Part shown: positions 34,253-46,256 of the stretch, one piece after another | Layout: every line of letters starts with the position of its first letter | Position numbering within the stretch: position 1 is the first letter of the stretch | Source of the DNA: Paracyclopina nana | Lineage: Eukaryota > Arthropoda > Copepoda > Cyclopoida > Cyclopettidae | Length of the DNA: 64,000 bases | Reading direction: 5' to 3' | Assembly (NCBI GenBank): GCA_019096065.1 | Contig: JAGUCH010000002.1 | Span: 5,530,501-5,594,500, forward strand | Translations under genes and position numbers: made by a program | The notes under the pieces: generated by a model | What the model saw: the letters and a program-made list of their open reading frames with translations, nothing else | Database searches by the model: none | Told to the model about the DNA's origin: nothing

Positions 34253-36300
34253 TCAAAGCTCTTCTTTTACAGCCTTCGGTTTTCCTTCTTTGTGCTCCTC
34301 CTTTTTGTGAACGGCAAAATCAGCCTCAAAGTTATCTGCTTGGTAGGATTCGATTTCTTTCTCCTCTCTTTTCTCATCTGATGAGAAGTTTGTAGAGTGC
34401 TTGCTTATCCACGCAATGACTGCATCATATGAGCGGTCTCCTTGGTACTGTATCGGATCGAATTTTTCATATGCCTTCACAAGGAACACTGACGGGTATC
34501 CCTGCAAGCTCGGGAACACGGCGGGAATGTCATTGGCTGTGGCATCCATCTTGGCAAAAAGTATATTTGGATTGTCTTCTGTCACTTTCGATGCAATCTT
34601 TTTGAACTCGGGGTCGAACTGCTTGCAATGTCCGCACCAAGGAGCATGGAAGAAAATGACCGCGTCCTTTCTAACTTTATGGATTTCACTGTCATAATTG
34701 TTGGCAACTACCGTGAGTACACTGCCTTCCTGTGTCTTGGGAACTGGCGATGATTTCAAATAGGGCGCAACTTTGCCCACTCTGAGCTCTTGGATGAACT
34801 CCGCCAAGTTTTCAGATTCGAACTCTTCCGTGATTTTCATGCGGTACTTCTGCTGCCTGGAAAAGCAAGCGACATTGACATCGGCTCCAGAGTCTTCAAA
34901 CCCCAGTTGCTTCAGCTCATCTGCATATTCATCCTCGTTGCTGATGGCGAATCGTAAGTTGGAGCCTTTGAAATCTTTGGCCACCTGAAGGATCTTTTTG
35001 CGAATGTACTGCGTATCTGGCGTGAAGGCGTGCTCAAAATTGACATCGTAATAGGCCACCATCAACGGCCGATCTGTGTACTTGAACGCATTTCTCTTGG
35101 TTCTCCATCCCACTAGTGGAACAGAGTTGGTTTGGATGAATGTCATGATCTCCTTGTAGGATGCGGATTCATCCCTCAACACGTGGATCTTCTCCTCGTG
35201 TTCGCTCCAAGTGATTTCTGGCATGAAAACGACAATACTTTCCTGAGGAACATCGAAGCTCTTGGCAATTTCGGGGTCAAAAGTGTGCATAAACTTAAAG
35301 CTGCCCCGCATTTCGTTGGCCGCTGCAATGAACTCCTCATAAAAGTCGGTCTTCCCGCTGAAGTAGCCGACTACGGTGGCCTCTGTCCTATCAAGGTTAT
35401 TTTTGATTGCAAGTTTGTGTATTTTCTCCTCAGATGGCGGCATAGCTTGCTCTTTCATGTAGCTGATGATACCCTGCTTCTCCCTCTGCCCTTTGTAGTC
35501 AAATACGCGGCCTTTGCGGAATAGCTTGAAGGTTGGCCAGCCCTCAATGTTGAACTGGTCAGCCAATTCTTTTTCATTAATTCCATCAATTTTGGCCAAG
35601 GGTATGCCCCATTCCTTGAGCTCTTGTGCAGCTCCCTCAAATTCTGGAAAACAATCGCAAATGAGCGGATCTTATGGGTTTAGCATTTGTTGCTTTACCA
35701 GGCATCATTTTTTTGCAATGTTTGCACCAAGGTGCATACCACATGGCTAAGGCCAATTTCTCAGTCTTGATAAACTTTGTAAAGTTGTCGGATGTTAATG
35801 CCACAATTGCACTTGGTGGAGGCCGCCAGTTTGGATCAGCCAACTTTGTCATATGAGAGATGATCTCCTTGGCCGTTCGATCGCCTGAATAATCTTCTAC
35901 TTTTTCTCCGTTTTTGAATATGATGATGGTAGGGTAACCTTGGACCTCAAATTCTTGAGCCAGAGCGCTTTCCTTAGTCGCATCTATTTTAGTCAGGTAA
36001 ACTTCACTTTTGATCAGTTCTTGAGCAGCTTTTTTGTACTCTGAAAATAGCACAAGAAACTGATATATATATGCCTTTCATTGCGCAAGAAGCTCAATTC
36101 TCACCTGGTTCAAGTTTCTTGCAGTGACCGCACCAAGGTGCATAAAATTCAACCATCACAAGTCCTTTCGTTTGGACAAAATCTTGAAAGTTGTCTTGGC
36201 GTAAAACAATGACATCATCCTCCACCTCAGGGTCTTCCTTCTGAGCAAGGACAGAAGAGACAACGGCAATGAGGAGAATGAGGCTCTTCCTTTTCATCAT
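34253..36300 (-). CDS. PDIA4: protein disulfide-isomerase A4 (ERp72)
   Basis: ER thiol oxidoreductase with three catalytic thioredoxin domains. Exons (minus): 36105-36300, 35699-36040, 34253-35643; 642 aa (human 645). Signal peptide about 1-19. Active sites: APWCGHC (Cys57/60), APWCKHC (Cys171/174) and APWCGHC near residue 518. Two redox-inactive thioredoxin folds lie between the second and third. The C-terminal KEEL is the ER-retrieval signal, identical to human PDIA4. Oddity: the second active site reads CKHC instead of CGHC, which should change its redox potential. An ERSE-II-like element lies about 100 bp upstream of the start, fitting induction by ER stress. Confidence 0.95.
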
Positions 36301-36397
36301 TGCTAGACTCTTATTGCTAAAAGGTCCTAAGAGCTGCTATTCAAAGTTGCTGACTACATTTCCAGGTTCTGCATGCTGGCTTTTTCTGTGACAACCA

Positions 36398-36408
36398 CAT
36401 GGACCAAT
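36398..36408 (-). promoter_or_regulatory. ERSE-II-like element upstream of PDIA4
   Basis: ATTGGTCCATG on the minus strand differs by one base from the ER-stress element II consensus ATTGG-N-CCACG bound by ATF6/XBP1 with NF-Y. It lies about 100 bp upstream of an ER chaperone start codon. Match by eye; could be chance. Confidence 0.4.
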
Positions 36409-36682
36409 GAAGGGCCGCCAACTACTCCTTAGTAACGTTGCGCAGAAAGTGGAACCTTCGCGCAACTTTAGTGCATGAGCTTTATATGATTTTATAAAGA
36501 GAATTTGTTCTGCCTATTAAAAATGAGTGTGGATATGTATCAGCATGCATACTTTCTGTAAATGCATCTTGAGGATGCATTTTTTTCGTTTTTATCGCGA
36601 TTTCACTTTCAGTTCATTACGCTGACATTTCTTTTTGATTTTTATTGCCGATTAATTGACAAATGCGCGTGGGACAAGCATA

Positions 36683-36709
36683 ACTCTCTCTCTCTCTCTT
36701 TCTTTCTTA
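36683..36709. repeat. (CT)n microsatellite
   Basis: CT repeat grading into TTTC units, in the intergenic region between the divergent genes PDIA4 and PSMD5 (36301-36985). Nothing else notable in that stretch apart from the ERSE-II-like site. Confidence 0.8.
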
Positions 36710-36985
36710 CGGAAATTACTATTTAGTTTGTTCGAAGCTAGGCTTGAATCCTTATTAGAAAGTCCCTTAAAAATGGGCCAATAATAATCTATTCTTAGTT
36801 CATTCCCGAATGAATCTCTCGACGTCGACTTATTCTGGTAACTCTGCGTGATTCAGGCAAAATTTGAAAACAATCGGCCATTTAGGCGCAGGTCCCCTGC
36901 ATAACTGTGTCAACAAAACAATAACATTTGTGAATCGGCAAAATATTCAAGAAAATCATTATCTACTTCGAGTTTTTCTGTGAAA

Positions 36986-38647
36986 ATGGGCGCAGATAAT
37001 CCGGACGATGCGACTGCTTTGGTCTCTGAAATGCTCGAAAAGCTTTCAATTGCTTCTGACGAGGAACGAAAGGAATTGCTCGATCAGGCTCGGCCGCATT
37101 TGCTGTCTCCGGATGCTGGACCTAAGTTCAAGCAACATTTGGAGCAAGGCAACTTTTCAGTGATTTTTCAATGCCTCAAGTCTAAGAACAAATCTGTGGT
37201 TTTGTCCACCTGCGAAATTTTGGCCCGTGTTTTCGAGTTCATCGATCCGAAAGTCGTCATGCAGAAATATCCGGAATTTTTGGAGCAAGCCCTTGAACAC
37301 GACTTGGCCGAAGTTCGAGAAGTCATGATGTGTGTCATCAATCGATGCATTGCCTCCGATGCGCAAAGCTTGATTATGGAGAAGAAAGGGTACATTTTTC
37401 TCTTCAATGCGTCTTTCTTCGTGGTAACTCAAGTTAGTTTCAGTTTGTTGGTGGCTTCATGCAAGCGGCTTATAGATGATGACCTGTCGGTATCGAAGCA
37501 AGCGCACAAATTGCTGAAAGCTCTGTCTACACAAAGGACAGACCAGGGACACATTCACCTATTCTTGGAGCCTTTCTTGTCCACCTGTAAAGAAATGCTG
37601 GGAGTCAAAGATGATGCTAAGCAATTGCGAGTTTTGGAACTCTTCGTCGAGATATCCGCTATTTCTCAGGAGCATTTGGAAAAGTAATTATAAACTCATG
37701 GCACAAAATCAGAGCATTTGCCTGTATCAGTACCTTTTAGGGTTGCCAAGGAAAAAGTATTGGAGTTTCTCTTCGAAGACTTGCGTAAAGATGATGACAT
37801 CCTCGTTCAACTCAACGCTTTGGAAATAATAAGCAATCTAGCCGAGTCGAAGCAAGGTTTTCAGTACCTGAGGAGCATGAATATGCTGCAACAATTGGAT
37901 GTAAGATTGAACCAAGTTTCATCCGGAGCAACGGCGCACTTTTTGATGCCTGGTTACATTAAATTTTTCGGCCGCATTTCCTATCACAGTCCCACCAACT
38001 TCTTAACCTACTACCCCAACTTCAGCTCTACGATTTTGAACATGCTAAGCTCGGAGGACGAAAATGGCCAAATATTGGCCTTGGAAGTGATCGGTCACAT
38101 CGCTTTGACCCAGGAGGGAAAGAAAATGCTGCTGACTGAGAACTCTCTAAGAGCGCCCTTTTTTGAGGTTCTCAGGTCAAAAATCAAGTCGGGTACCTCT
38201 GACGCGAAAGTCCGAGCTTTGAGTGTTTTTGCGGACGTTGTTCGTAATGTAGAAGCCGTAGATGACCTGGAAGAGCAACATTCAAAAGAGCTGTTTGAAA
38301 CTCTCCAAGGCCCTGAAACGATGTTCTACTTGACTGACCTAGCCAAGAAGCCTTTTGCTGATATTTCCGGAGGAGCCTACGAGATTTTGATATCAATTTG
38401 TGTCTATCCATGGGCGGTTCAGCAAATGCTTGGCGTTGGAGGATTTCTCGAGTATCTCTTGAACAGGAGCACCGCAAAGGACAAAACTGCTAAGGAGTTC
38501 AAATACCATTTAATTAGTGCCATTTGTGGCCAAAGAGACGTCAACAATCTGGTCCCACCCGAGCTCTTGAAGGAGCTTAGGCTCTACGTCAAGCAAGGCC
38601 CGTTTTACGTGGAAGCCACCGTGCAAGTGGCTCTCGATGAAATGTAA
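36986..38647 (+). CDS. PSMD5: 26S proteasome assembly chaperone PSMD5 (S5b)
   Basis: HEAT/ARM-repeat chaperone for assembly of the proteasome base (binds PSMC1/PSMC2). Exons: 36986-37389, 37444-37683, 37741-38647; 516 aa (human 504). Recognised from the overall helical repeat pattern and blocks such as FQCLKSKNKSVVLSTCEILARVF, RLIDDDLSVSKQAHKLL, and the C-terminal GPFYVEATVQVALDEM. Intron 1 is 54 bp (37390-37443), a multiple of three without an in-frame stop, so it reads through as protein. It was called an intron because it has GT-AG ends and the flanks join well (KKG then LLVASC). The start is the ATG at 36986. Tail to tail with PGAP2. Confidence 0.88.
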
Positions 38648-39405
38648 AATAATAAAAAAGTATGCTATTTTTTACATCTGTGCTCTGGTGTTGGCTCCGA
38701 CATTATTTGCATAATGAAGCGGAAATGAAGAGGGTCTGCAAGAGTTCTACCTGTGCGAAACTCGCTATACTTTAGAGTGAAGAGTTGTTATAAAACGAGG
38801 TTTATGGCAAGTTTATTGCCTGGTAGACGTTTCGGAGCAAAATGGAATTTTCATATTGGGAATGCCAACAGTCGCCGTGAGGCCTTGGCCTTGGTCAAAA
38901 TTCAATTTTTTCGTCAGGTTTCATAAAAGTATTGGAGAGAGAAAAAAAGACATCATAATAATAACAGTTATCATTGACTGCGGTCGTCTATTATCACTGC
39001 AAAATATAAGTTGCTGCTGTTAGCAGACAACTCAAAAGGAAAGTCAAAGTCCGAGGCATGCTAACTGACTATGCTTGACCTGAATGTCACTGAGCATTAA
39101 GCATTTCCAGACGACAAAGCAATTAGCTCGAGGAAAAGAGGGTGGCTACGCTAAATTAAGCTGGATTTTTTCTTTATTCCCCTGGCCCAAATCACAATAT
39201 GGTCAGGTTAGAAAACATTGAGCAATCGCATTAAAGACACATGTTCTGAGCAGTGTACATAAAACGTTTTCGAGATGATGAAGTAGTTATAATGAATCTA
39301 TAAATTGCAAGCGGTCCCTTTAAACATCAGATGTTGTACAAGTCTACTTTTATATGGTAGTCAATTTGACTAAATGTTCATTATGATTGGAGGACTACAG
39401 TTGGC
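38648..39405. other. tail-to-tail spacer, PSMD5 and PGAP2
   Basis: AATAAA-like signal just after the PSMD5 stop (about 38650). No gene or repeat recognised in the rest. Confidence 0.4.
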
Positions 39406-40209
39406 TCACACCTGAAGGACCCTGTCATGAAAGTCATAGTAGGAGGTCCAGTGGTATCCCATATTGGTCAAAACCACACCATATTCAAAGATTGAGAAAA
39501 TGCTGTATATGCCAGGCTCACAGTATCTGTTGTGTCGGTAGTACAAGTACAAAGCTACTAAAATGCAGCCAGCATTGGCCTTCACCATCAGTTTTTTCAT
39601 CTTTTGGCCCACCCTTTCAGCCTCGTTCCTCTCCTTGGACCACTTGAATGTGAGCAACCAGAAGGTGAGGAGCATATAGAGTGCTGACACCACAAGAAAC
39701 AGGGCAAAGCTGTTCTTGTGCACCCTGAAATCCTCTCTGGAGGGGGCAAAGCTCAGCATGAGCAATGACACCACTTCCAGGACACTGCACAGGAAAGCCA
39801 ATTCAGCCCAAATGGTGTAATTGGCTGGCAAGCCCCTTTTAAAGTAAGACCTATACATGAGAGCCATCAGCAGTCTTGGGGCAGAGTGGAGGGACACAAA
39901 CAGCTTCCACACATACTTCTGAGGCCTGAACAGCCCAATTGCTGCAGAGATGGAAGGCGCAAAGTTCCATACATTGCAGTGAGTCTGAGTGGTCCATTCA
40001 TAGTGGTAGAAAAATGAGTAGATGATGCAGTAGACAAAAGCTGAGAGGGGGAGCAGAACTGACGCCAGCGCCACCCAGGGGAAAGGAATGCTGAGAAGAG
40101 CTTGCTGTGTCAGCTGAGAGGACTCAGCCTTCTTCAGTCTCTCAGCTGCTTTTCTGTGTCTCAGCTCCATGTCAGTGCTGGAGTGACTGCTGCTGTTGTT
40201 GTTGTTCAT
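39406..40209 (-). CDS. PGAP2: PGAP2-like GPI-anchor remodelling protein (FRAG1/DRAM family)
   Basis: Golgi/ER multi-pass protein involved in fatty-acid remodelling of GPI anchors. One exon, 267 aa, close to the family length. Six likely membrane helices begin with FPWVALASVLLPLSAFVYCI. Family blocks seen: TQTHCNVWNFAPSISAAIG, SAPRLLMALMYRSYF, a histidine- and Arg-containing loop before the fifth helix, and the final FEYGVVLTNMGYHWTSYYDF, which parallels human EYLVVLSNMAFHMTAWWDF. The N-terminus carries an Asn/Ser run encoded by a trinucleotide repeat. A minor alternative is that GTGTGAG at the end is a donor to a further exon. Confidence 0.85.
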   Translation of the reverse strand: MNNNNSSSHSSTDMELRHRKAAERLKKAESSQLTQQALLSIPFPWVALASVLLPLSAFVYCIIYSFFYHYEWTTQTHCNVWNFAPSISAAIGLFRPQKYVWKLFVSLHSAPRLLMALMYRSYFKRGLPANYTIWAELAFLCSVLEVVSLLMLSFAPSREDFRVHKNSFALFLVVSALYMLLTFWLLTFKWSKERNEAERVGQKMKKLMVKANAGCILVALYLYYRHNRYCEPGIYSIFSIFEYGVVLTNMGYHWTSYYDFHDRVLQV

Positions 40210-43200
40210 TCTGCAGTAAATTCAGTTAGCAAAGTTTGCTGCAACCAAAAAAGGGGTGGCACATAATCAAAACATAGCAGCTTTCTTCAAGACTTGCTAG
40301 CAGCTGATACACCAAAATACTGCAGCAAGAAAGCTGAGTGGCAAAGGCGCAGGAATGAACGCGGCCTTTGTGCTCTGCTTACTTATGCAGTACGTAGGTA
40401 GCCTGTAGGTAGCTCGATTGTGGGCTTTCCTTGGTATAGGAATGCGCGGTTGCCTCCCCGCCATAGATTATTTGGCTAGCTAATGCATAATTGGCTCTCA
40501 TACAGCCATTTTTACTCAGAGAGGCAAAAGCAATGTTTGTTGATTATCACATCGAGAAATTGTTTTTTGGACCTCTCTTAAAAGCTTGCAATCCATCATT
40601 TTTGATGACCCTGCAGCAACGCCCATCTCATTTGCTATTGTTTTTAATGCTCACTAGGTAACACTCCATTATGAGCCTAATTATGCATTTTTCTTGGCCA
40701 ATTAAAATCCCATTTGGACGCAAATTCGCTTTTGCCATTTCGCCTAGCTTGTTGCAAAAGGCCTAAAACTTAATCGCCTTGATGTGCACATCGGATGGTT
40801 TCTTGAAAAAATTGCTGAAAATCACACACAGTGTACCATAACATAGCAGTAAAATTTCATAAGATTTACTGTAACAATTGCGGTTTATACATGCACCTTT
40901 CTCCATTTGAACTTGCCTAATTTTTGCATTTTTCCCATTTTGTAGATGTTAACTATGTTATGTATTTATTGTGATCATATCCAAAATGTCAAAACGCCTT
41001 GATTTGGTCTTGCTTATATTAGGGTCTAAGGTCAACGTAAATTAACTTGCTTTGAGGGAACGATCTCTTACCAAATATTTAAAACGGGTAAGTTTTAATG
41101 CAAGATTATCTTGGAAAAAATTCCCAAGAATGCATTGCAGCTAGTTGCTAACCTGCAAAACAATGCATAGGGTTGTATTGATTTGGAACTGCAATAAATT
41201 GACGTTACTAAAAAATACCATGGTATGTGATGAGTGCATTGGATGGGCGTAATTGATGGTCTAAGAGATACAAAACAAACTGTCTTCATTTTTTTGCAGG
41301 TTCAAATTGTCAATTCCCGTAGTTCTTGTTTTTTCTGGAAGCTCATTTGCGAAAAGGGAAATGAGCCTGACTCCTTCGTTCAAACATTGAAAGAGGAAAT
41401 TCTTTTCTTCTCATTGCCTTAACATTTTGTAGCTATTGAGTTTTAAATAGGAGAATTTCGCCAGGACTAATCACAAAGTGGGAAAAAGTACACGAAACGT
41501 TTGGTTGAGCAAAATCGGGAAAATTGTGTCTGGTCACGCAACCTCTAACAATTGAAAAGCTTAGGTAGCTCAAAATGTACATGACTTGAAGAGTAGAATG
41601 GTTTTACGAGCAGTCCAATAATTAGAATACTTAATCGCGCACTAAACTCGACCAAAGTCCTCAGGCTGAGATCCTCGTTTGCAAAAAAATCAATTCTTAC
41701 CGCGAAGGGAATGGGCAGGAATGTAGAGCTCTGAAATGTTATCATGGCTAAATAGTGATCTCTTGCTGCGTTAAGTGACTCTAAAAACCTAGTTCAGTGA
41801 TGGGTCAAGTGGGTTTTTTTGTCTTTCTTTTGCGGAGATTGCTCGAATCGATGATCGGAGCGATCAAATGTGTGCAAGAAATAAAAAGCAGTGTCATAAA
41901 TCTGCAGGCTGGAAATTCAGAAAGTGGGCAAGATTGAATCCGCTGTTGAGCCCCCTGTGAAAAACTGCCATCGCTTCTAAAGTTGATGTCAGCGCTCATT
42001 CAAATTCCTTTCTTGAACTGCAAACAATTGGTTTTTGCAATTCTCGGTGTGAAGCTCAAGTTTCTAGAAATAGCTTGCTTGGTTGGCTATAATTTTTAAA
42101 AAGCACATTGCTTCAATTCAATGCTTTTAAAGGTAATGTTAACCCATTTTATGGCTAAGCAGGCTTGCTGCATGTGTGGGCCGTCTAAAAGCCGGTTAAG
42201 ACAAAGCTTGGAAGTCGTCTCGCGACGGTCCAATTTGGAAAACCACGAGACCCAGCTCAGCCAGCCGCCGCAAGATTTTAGCCAAACTTAGTTGATCGTC
42301 CACGGCTCCGTTGGAAACTCGACAAAAAGCCTTTCAGTCAGTCATTGCCATCATGCTTTTTTAGCTGCGACCACAAGTTTCTTTTGTCAGGTAATTGTCG
42401 TTACAAGTTTTGCATAATAGAGTGCATCGTGTATGCACTTTTGTTCATAAAAGCTCTGACTCGCAAACCAAAGCACGACCCGTAAGTCTGACAAAAAATG
42501 CAGTATTCAGACGAACTGTCTCCGTGTCAATTTATCCGTGTGTCAATCAATTTAAGGGACTCGATGGTGTGAGTCAGAGAATCAGCACCCAGATTTTTCT
42601 ATAATGCAAGAAAATTACTATTTTATCATTCCGATTAGTGACCAACTTGATTGGAAGTGGAACATTTTTTTCTGCTTTTCTTCCAAGTACAGATCTACTG
42701 AGCTAAAAGCTTTTTTGTTTTTAGTTAATATCGAGCTTTTCTTGCTAAATGAATCTCCAAGAGAGAAAAATGTTGAGTCATTTGGAGTAATGGAGCCAGA
42801 ATTTTGGTCAGATAAAAACTTGGAAAAACCTGTATATTGAGCTACATTTCACTATTGGATGTTCCACAGACTTGAACTCCCTGGTATGCATCAAGCCATT
42901 TTTGGGTTAATTAAAATTGCTTTTCCAGGCTTCCATTGAGTGGCAATGCAGAATAAAACAAAATCTTTCGGTAATTGACCACATTTTTCTTGCCACATTG
43001 TAGAAGCTGAGGAGTTTTGAGTCATTAAATAAGTTCGGAATTTCGGTCAGATATAGATAAAGAAAAACCAGTATAGAAAATTGAAGCTTCTCTTCTTTGC
43101 GTGACATCGACTTCTCGGGTCATTCGGATCAATTAAAACTATAAGCTACTCTACTTCAAGCATGTCAATGACTTCTTACAGATATTGCACTTTACAAGAT

Positions 43201-43553
43201 TTTCATCATGTTTGCCCCAGTTTCTTTTTCGCCCTTCCGTTTGCGCAGGGATTGTTTATTACCGATTGCCACCTTTGATAAAAACTGATATTTCCGCTGT
43301 TCTCATTCCGAGAGGTTTTTTTTCACCACGAGCGAGCCCCCCCCCCCAAAAAAGCCATTATGTCCGCGGCGAGTTGATTGACAAGAGGAGGACGCATTAA
43401 AAAACGACAACTCTTGAAACACAATGACTCGCAAAGCATACAAAGGGGAGAGCTTAGACAAGTCCAATGTGGCATTAAGATAGGATTACGTTTATTCTAA
43501 TCGACTGCTAATCTTAATTCCAGCATGAATTTGCATCTCTCGGACTGACAGTC
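40210..43553. other. 3.3 kb intergenic region
   Basis: No supported gene between the divergent genes PGAP2 and the FkbM methyltransferase. The only simple feature is a C11 run followed by A residues at 43337-43353. The ORFs here are short and lack any recognisable motif. Confidence 0.5.
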
Positions 43554-46044
43554 ATGGTCGCGAGAAACATGGTGGCTTCAATGTGGCTTCGAACTGCTGC
43601 CATATTCACGATCCTGATACTCACTGCCCTGAATGTTTCCATATTCGTCAACCGGAATGCTTACGCGAAAAGCAGCGATTTCATGAGCCAGCCGGCCATC
43701 TTTGGCAAGGGCATTATCGACAACTTCGACAAAGATGTCTATCACGAGGCTTCCGAGGAGGACATGAACGAACTGGACGAGTGTTACCACGTGTACTTGG
43801 ACGTCGGGTCCAACATCGGCAATCAGGTAAGAAAAAATCGCCAATCAGTTGAACTGTTTTAGGAGCTATTTTGGCAGGTCCGTAAACTGTACCAACCCCA
43901 CCTGTTCATCAACGCGTCGTTTTTGCAAGTGTTTGGCAAATATTTTGGCGACTTCGACGACCGCCCCACCGTGTGTGCCGTCGGCTTCGAGCCCAACCCC
44001 CGACATGCTCAAACTCTGGAGAGCATTCAATCCGCTTATCAGCGATGCGGCTGGAAAGTCAAGTTTTTCACCAAGACCGCCGCTGCCCACTCCTATGGGC
44101 TGGCCACCTTCTATTCGGACGAGAACGAGGTCCATCACGAGTGGGGTGGCTCCATACTGGAATCCAGGGTAGCGAAAAAACCAGCCGGAGTCACAAAGTA
44201 AGCCCACCCCATTATGGCATTATACTCGCAATCCGATGACATTTTGATGCATGCTTGAGAGCGGGCTACAGCTGTAAAAATGCATGATTCCATGCTAAAC
44301 TGGTTTTTCATAGTATATGCGAATCTTACTCGTTAGGCTGACGCTCCTTGCAAAATGATCTATTTTTCTCGTATAGTAGTATGTAGGTGACGCTGGTTAA
44401 TGGCTTTAAAATTATCCGCTGACAGGCTTATTTAGGGCACGTTTTTGCCTAAGCTTTATTCGGCTAACAAGGTGTCAAACAGGGCATCAGGTCAGTTGTA
44501 AATTCAATTAGTTTTTTAGGGTGGGCAAGCCAGGCTTGAAATGGCCTTTTTTGCGCATGAAATATGTCTGTCTCGTTCCGTGGGGTGGGATGTGAAAAGC
44601 CCATAAATGGGTTCATTTTCATGCATTCCTCAGGGTGAGGGCTGTAATATAGATTTTTTTATTGAGTGAATATGAAGGCTGCTAGGTGGTGCCAAAAACA
44701 ACCAAGGGCCGTTGTACCACATTAGCTTGTGAAACACGATTTATACTGGCAAAAATGGCCCCTTGAAAAGGGACTCACGTACGTAGGAATATGGGAGGTT
44801 TTCTTCATCCTTTTTTAAGTGCGAATAAACGGCGGACAAAACTTGTAGACGTAAAAATAAATGAGAGGAGATCTCACCGAAGATAATGTTTGCTCAGGTC
44901 ACTCTTTGGAAAGACAAGTTTAATTGTAACGTGAGGAGGCTGCAATTAGCATAAATAGCCGATAACTTTAATTTAAAAGGTCGCTTTTTCATTTCTTCCT
45001 GGCTTGAGCGCCAAAAGGAAAACCACAGTAAGTAAATAAACCACGAGAGGTTTTATAGCTGAACCACTTTTACCTGGTGGAAAAGTAATCTTTCTCTGGC
45101 TAATTAGGGTTTGGCCGCAAAGTCAGAGTCGGCAAAAAGCGAAAAATCACCACCAACAATTATTCGGTCACCAATGTTAGCACATTGTGCGGTAGCTTCG
45201 CAGCAGCAAATTGCAAAATATAAAGATTGGCATCTCGGGAAACCAGTTCCTACTGCATTACTTTTATGCAAGTTTTTTAGGCTTTCAGCCTCACTGTCAA
45301 CCATCGGTGTTTTTTTGGCGCAGCCCAAATCTCCAACTGGTATGTGCACAGTGGAGTATCATTGTTTATCAAAAGGAGTCACGTTGAGAAGCTCGTATTT
45401 CTTATGAATGGCGGAGCAGTCCGCCTGTGGACAATATTTACGAGTCCCTGTTACTCTTGCGATGCATGTGACATTAAAACATTACTGTACTTAGGCTGAA
45501 CTATGACGGAACATTTGTTAAAAGCCAAGAGAAGATATTTCGCGAAACGTCATTAATGTAGTCATAATAATAAAAGCTTCGCGGAAATTAAAGGTGCACG
45601 AGAAAAAAATCGTCCGCCGTTTGCGCCGGCTTTTATTGCGCTTATAATCAATTCCCTTTCAGGATGATTCGATTGGCTGACTACATCATGAACAAAGTGG
45701 TCAAGCGTCGACTGCCATCGGTCCTCAATTTGGACAGCATGGATCGAAAACCAAACGTGGTCATGAAGTTGGACATCGAGGGCAGCGAGTTGGAGGTGCT
45801 GACGGATTTGCTGGTCACGGGAGCTTTGAGCCACATCGACATGGCAGCAGTGGAATACCACGCCACATCATTCGGCGATGGCGACGTCAGATCGCCCTAC
45901 ATTGAAGGCCTTGAAAAGGCCGTGGACACATTGGTGTTTTTGAGCAAAACCCTCCGGCTCAAAAGTGAGCTAAATGTGGTGAGCTTCGATGACGAAAGCT
46001 ACGGAAGCACGGAATTTCCTTTGCCTGTTTGCTCTAGAGATTGA
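43554..46044 (+). CDS. FkbM-family methyltransferase, type II membrane anchored
   Basis: SAM-dependent O-methyltransferase-like protein. Exons: 43554-43826, 43878-44197, 45663-46044; 324 aa. A signal-anchor helix (IFTILILTALNVSIFV) lies near residues 15-30, so the enzyme probably faces the Golgi or ER lumen. Motifs: SAM-binding VYLDVGSNIGNQ (DxGxxxG), VGFEPNPRHAQ (acidic loop), and the FkbM motif MKLDIEGSELEVL. Asp/Glu of KLDIEGSE are the expected active-site residues. The substrate is unknown; relatives methylate sugars or small molecules. Intron 2 is 1465 bp and I found nothing in it. Tail to tail with PUS1 (212 bp between stops). Confidence 0.88.
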
Positions 46045-46256
46045 TAGATCGTAGTTGCCAAAGATTTCAAAATGATGCTGTGATAAAAAAGAAGTTGTTA
46101 ACAGTTATTTCACCAAGGTTTTGCGGATCTTGATAATAGCTAATGCATTATTTGCGGGCATACATCCGAAAGGTTTCGTGACATGACACGACTTCTTCCG
46201 TGCAAGGGAACATAGGAACTTAGAGAAACTGATGTATTTTTCAACCATTAGGGAAA

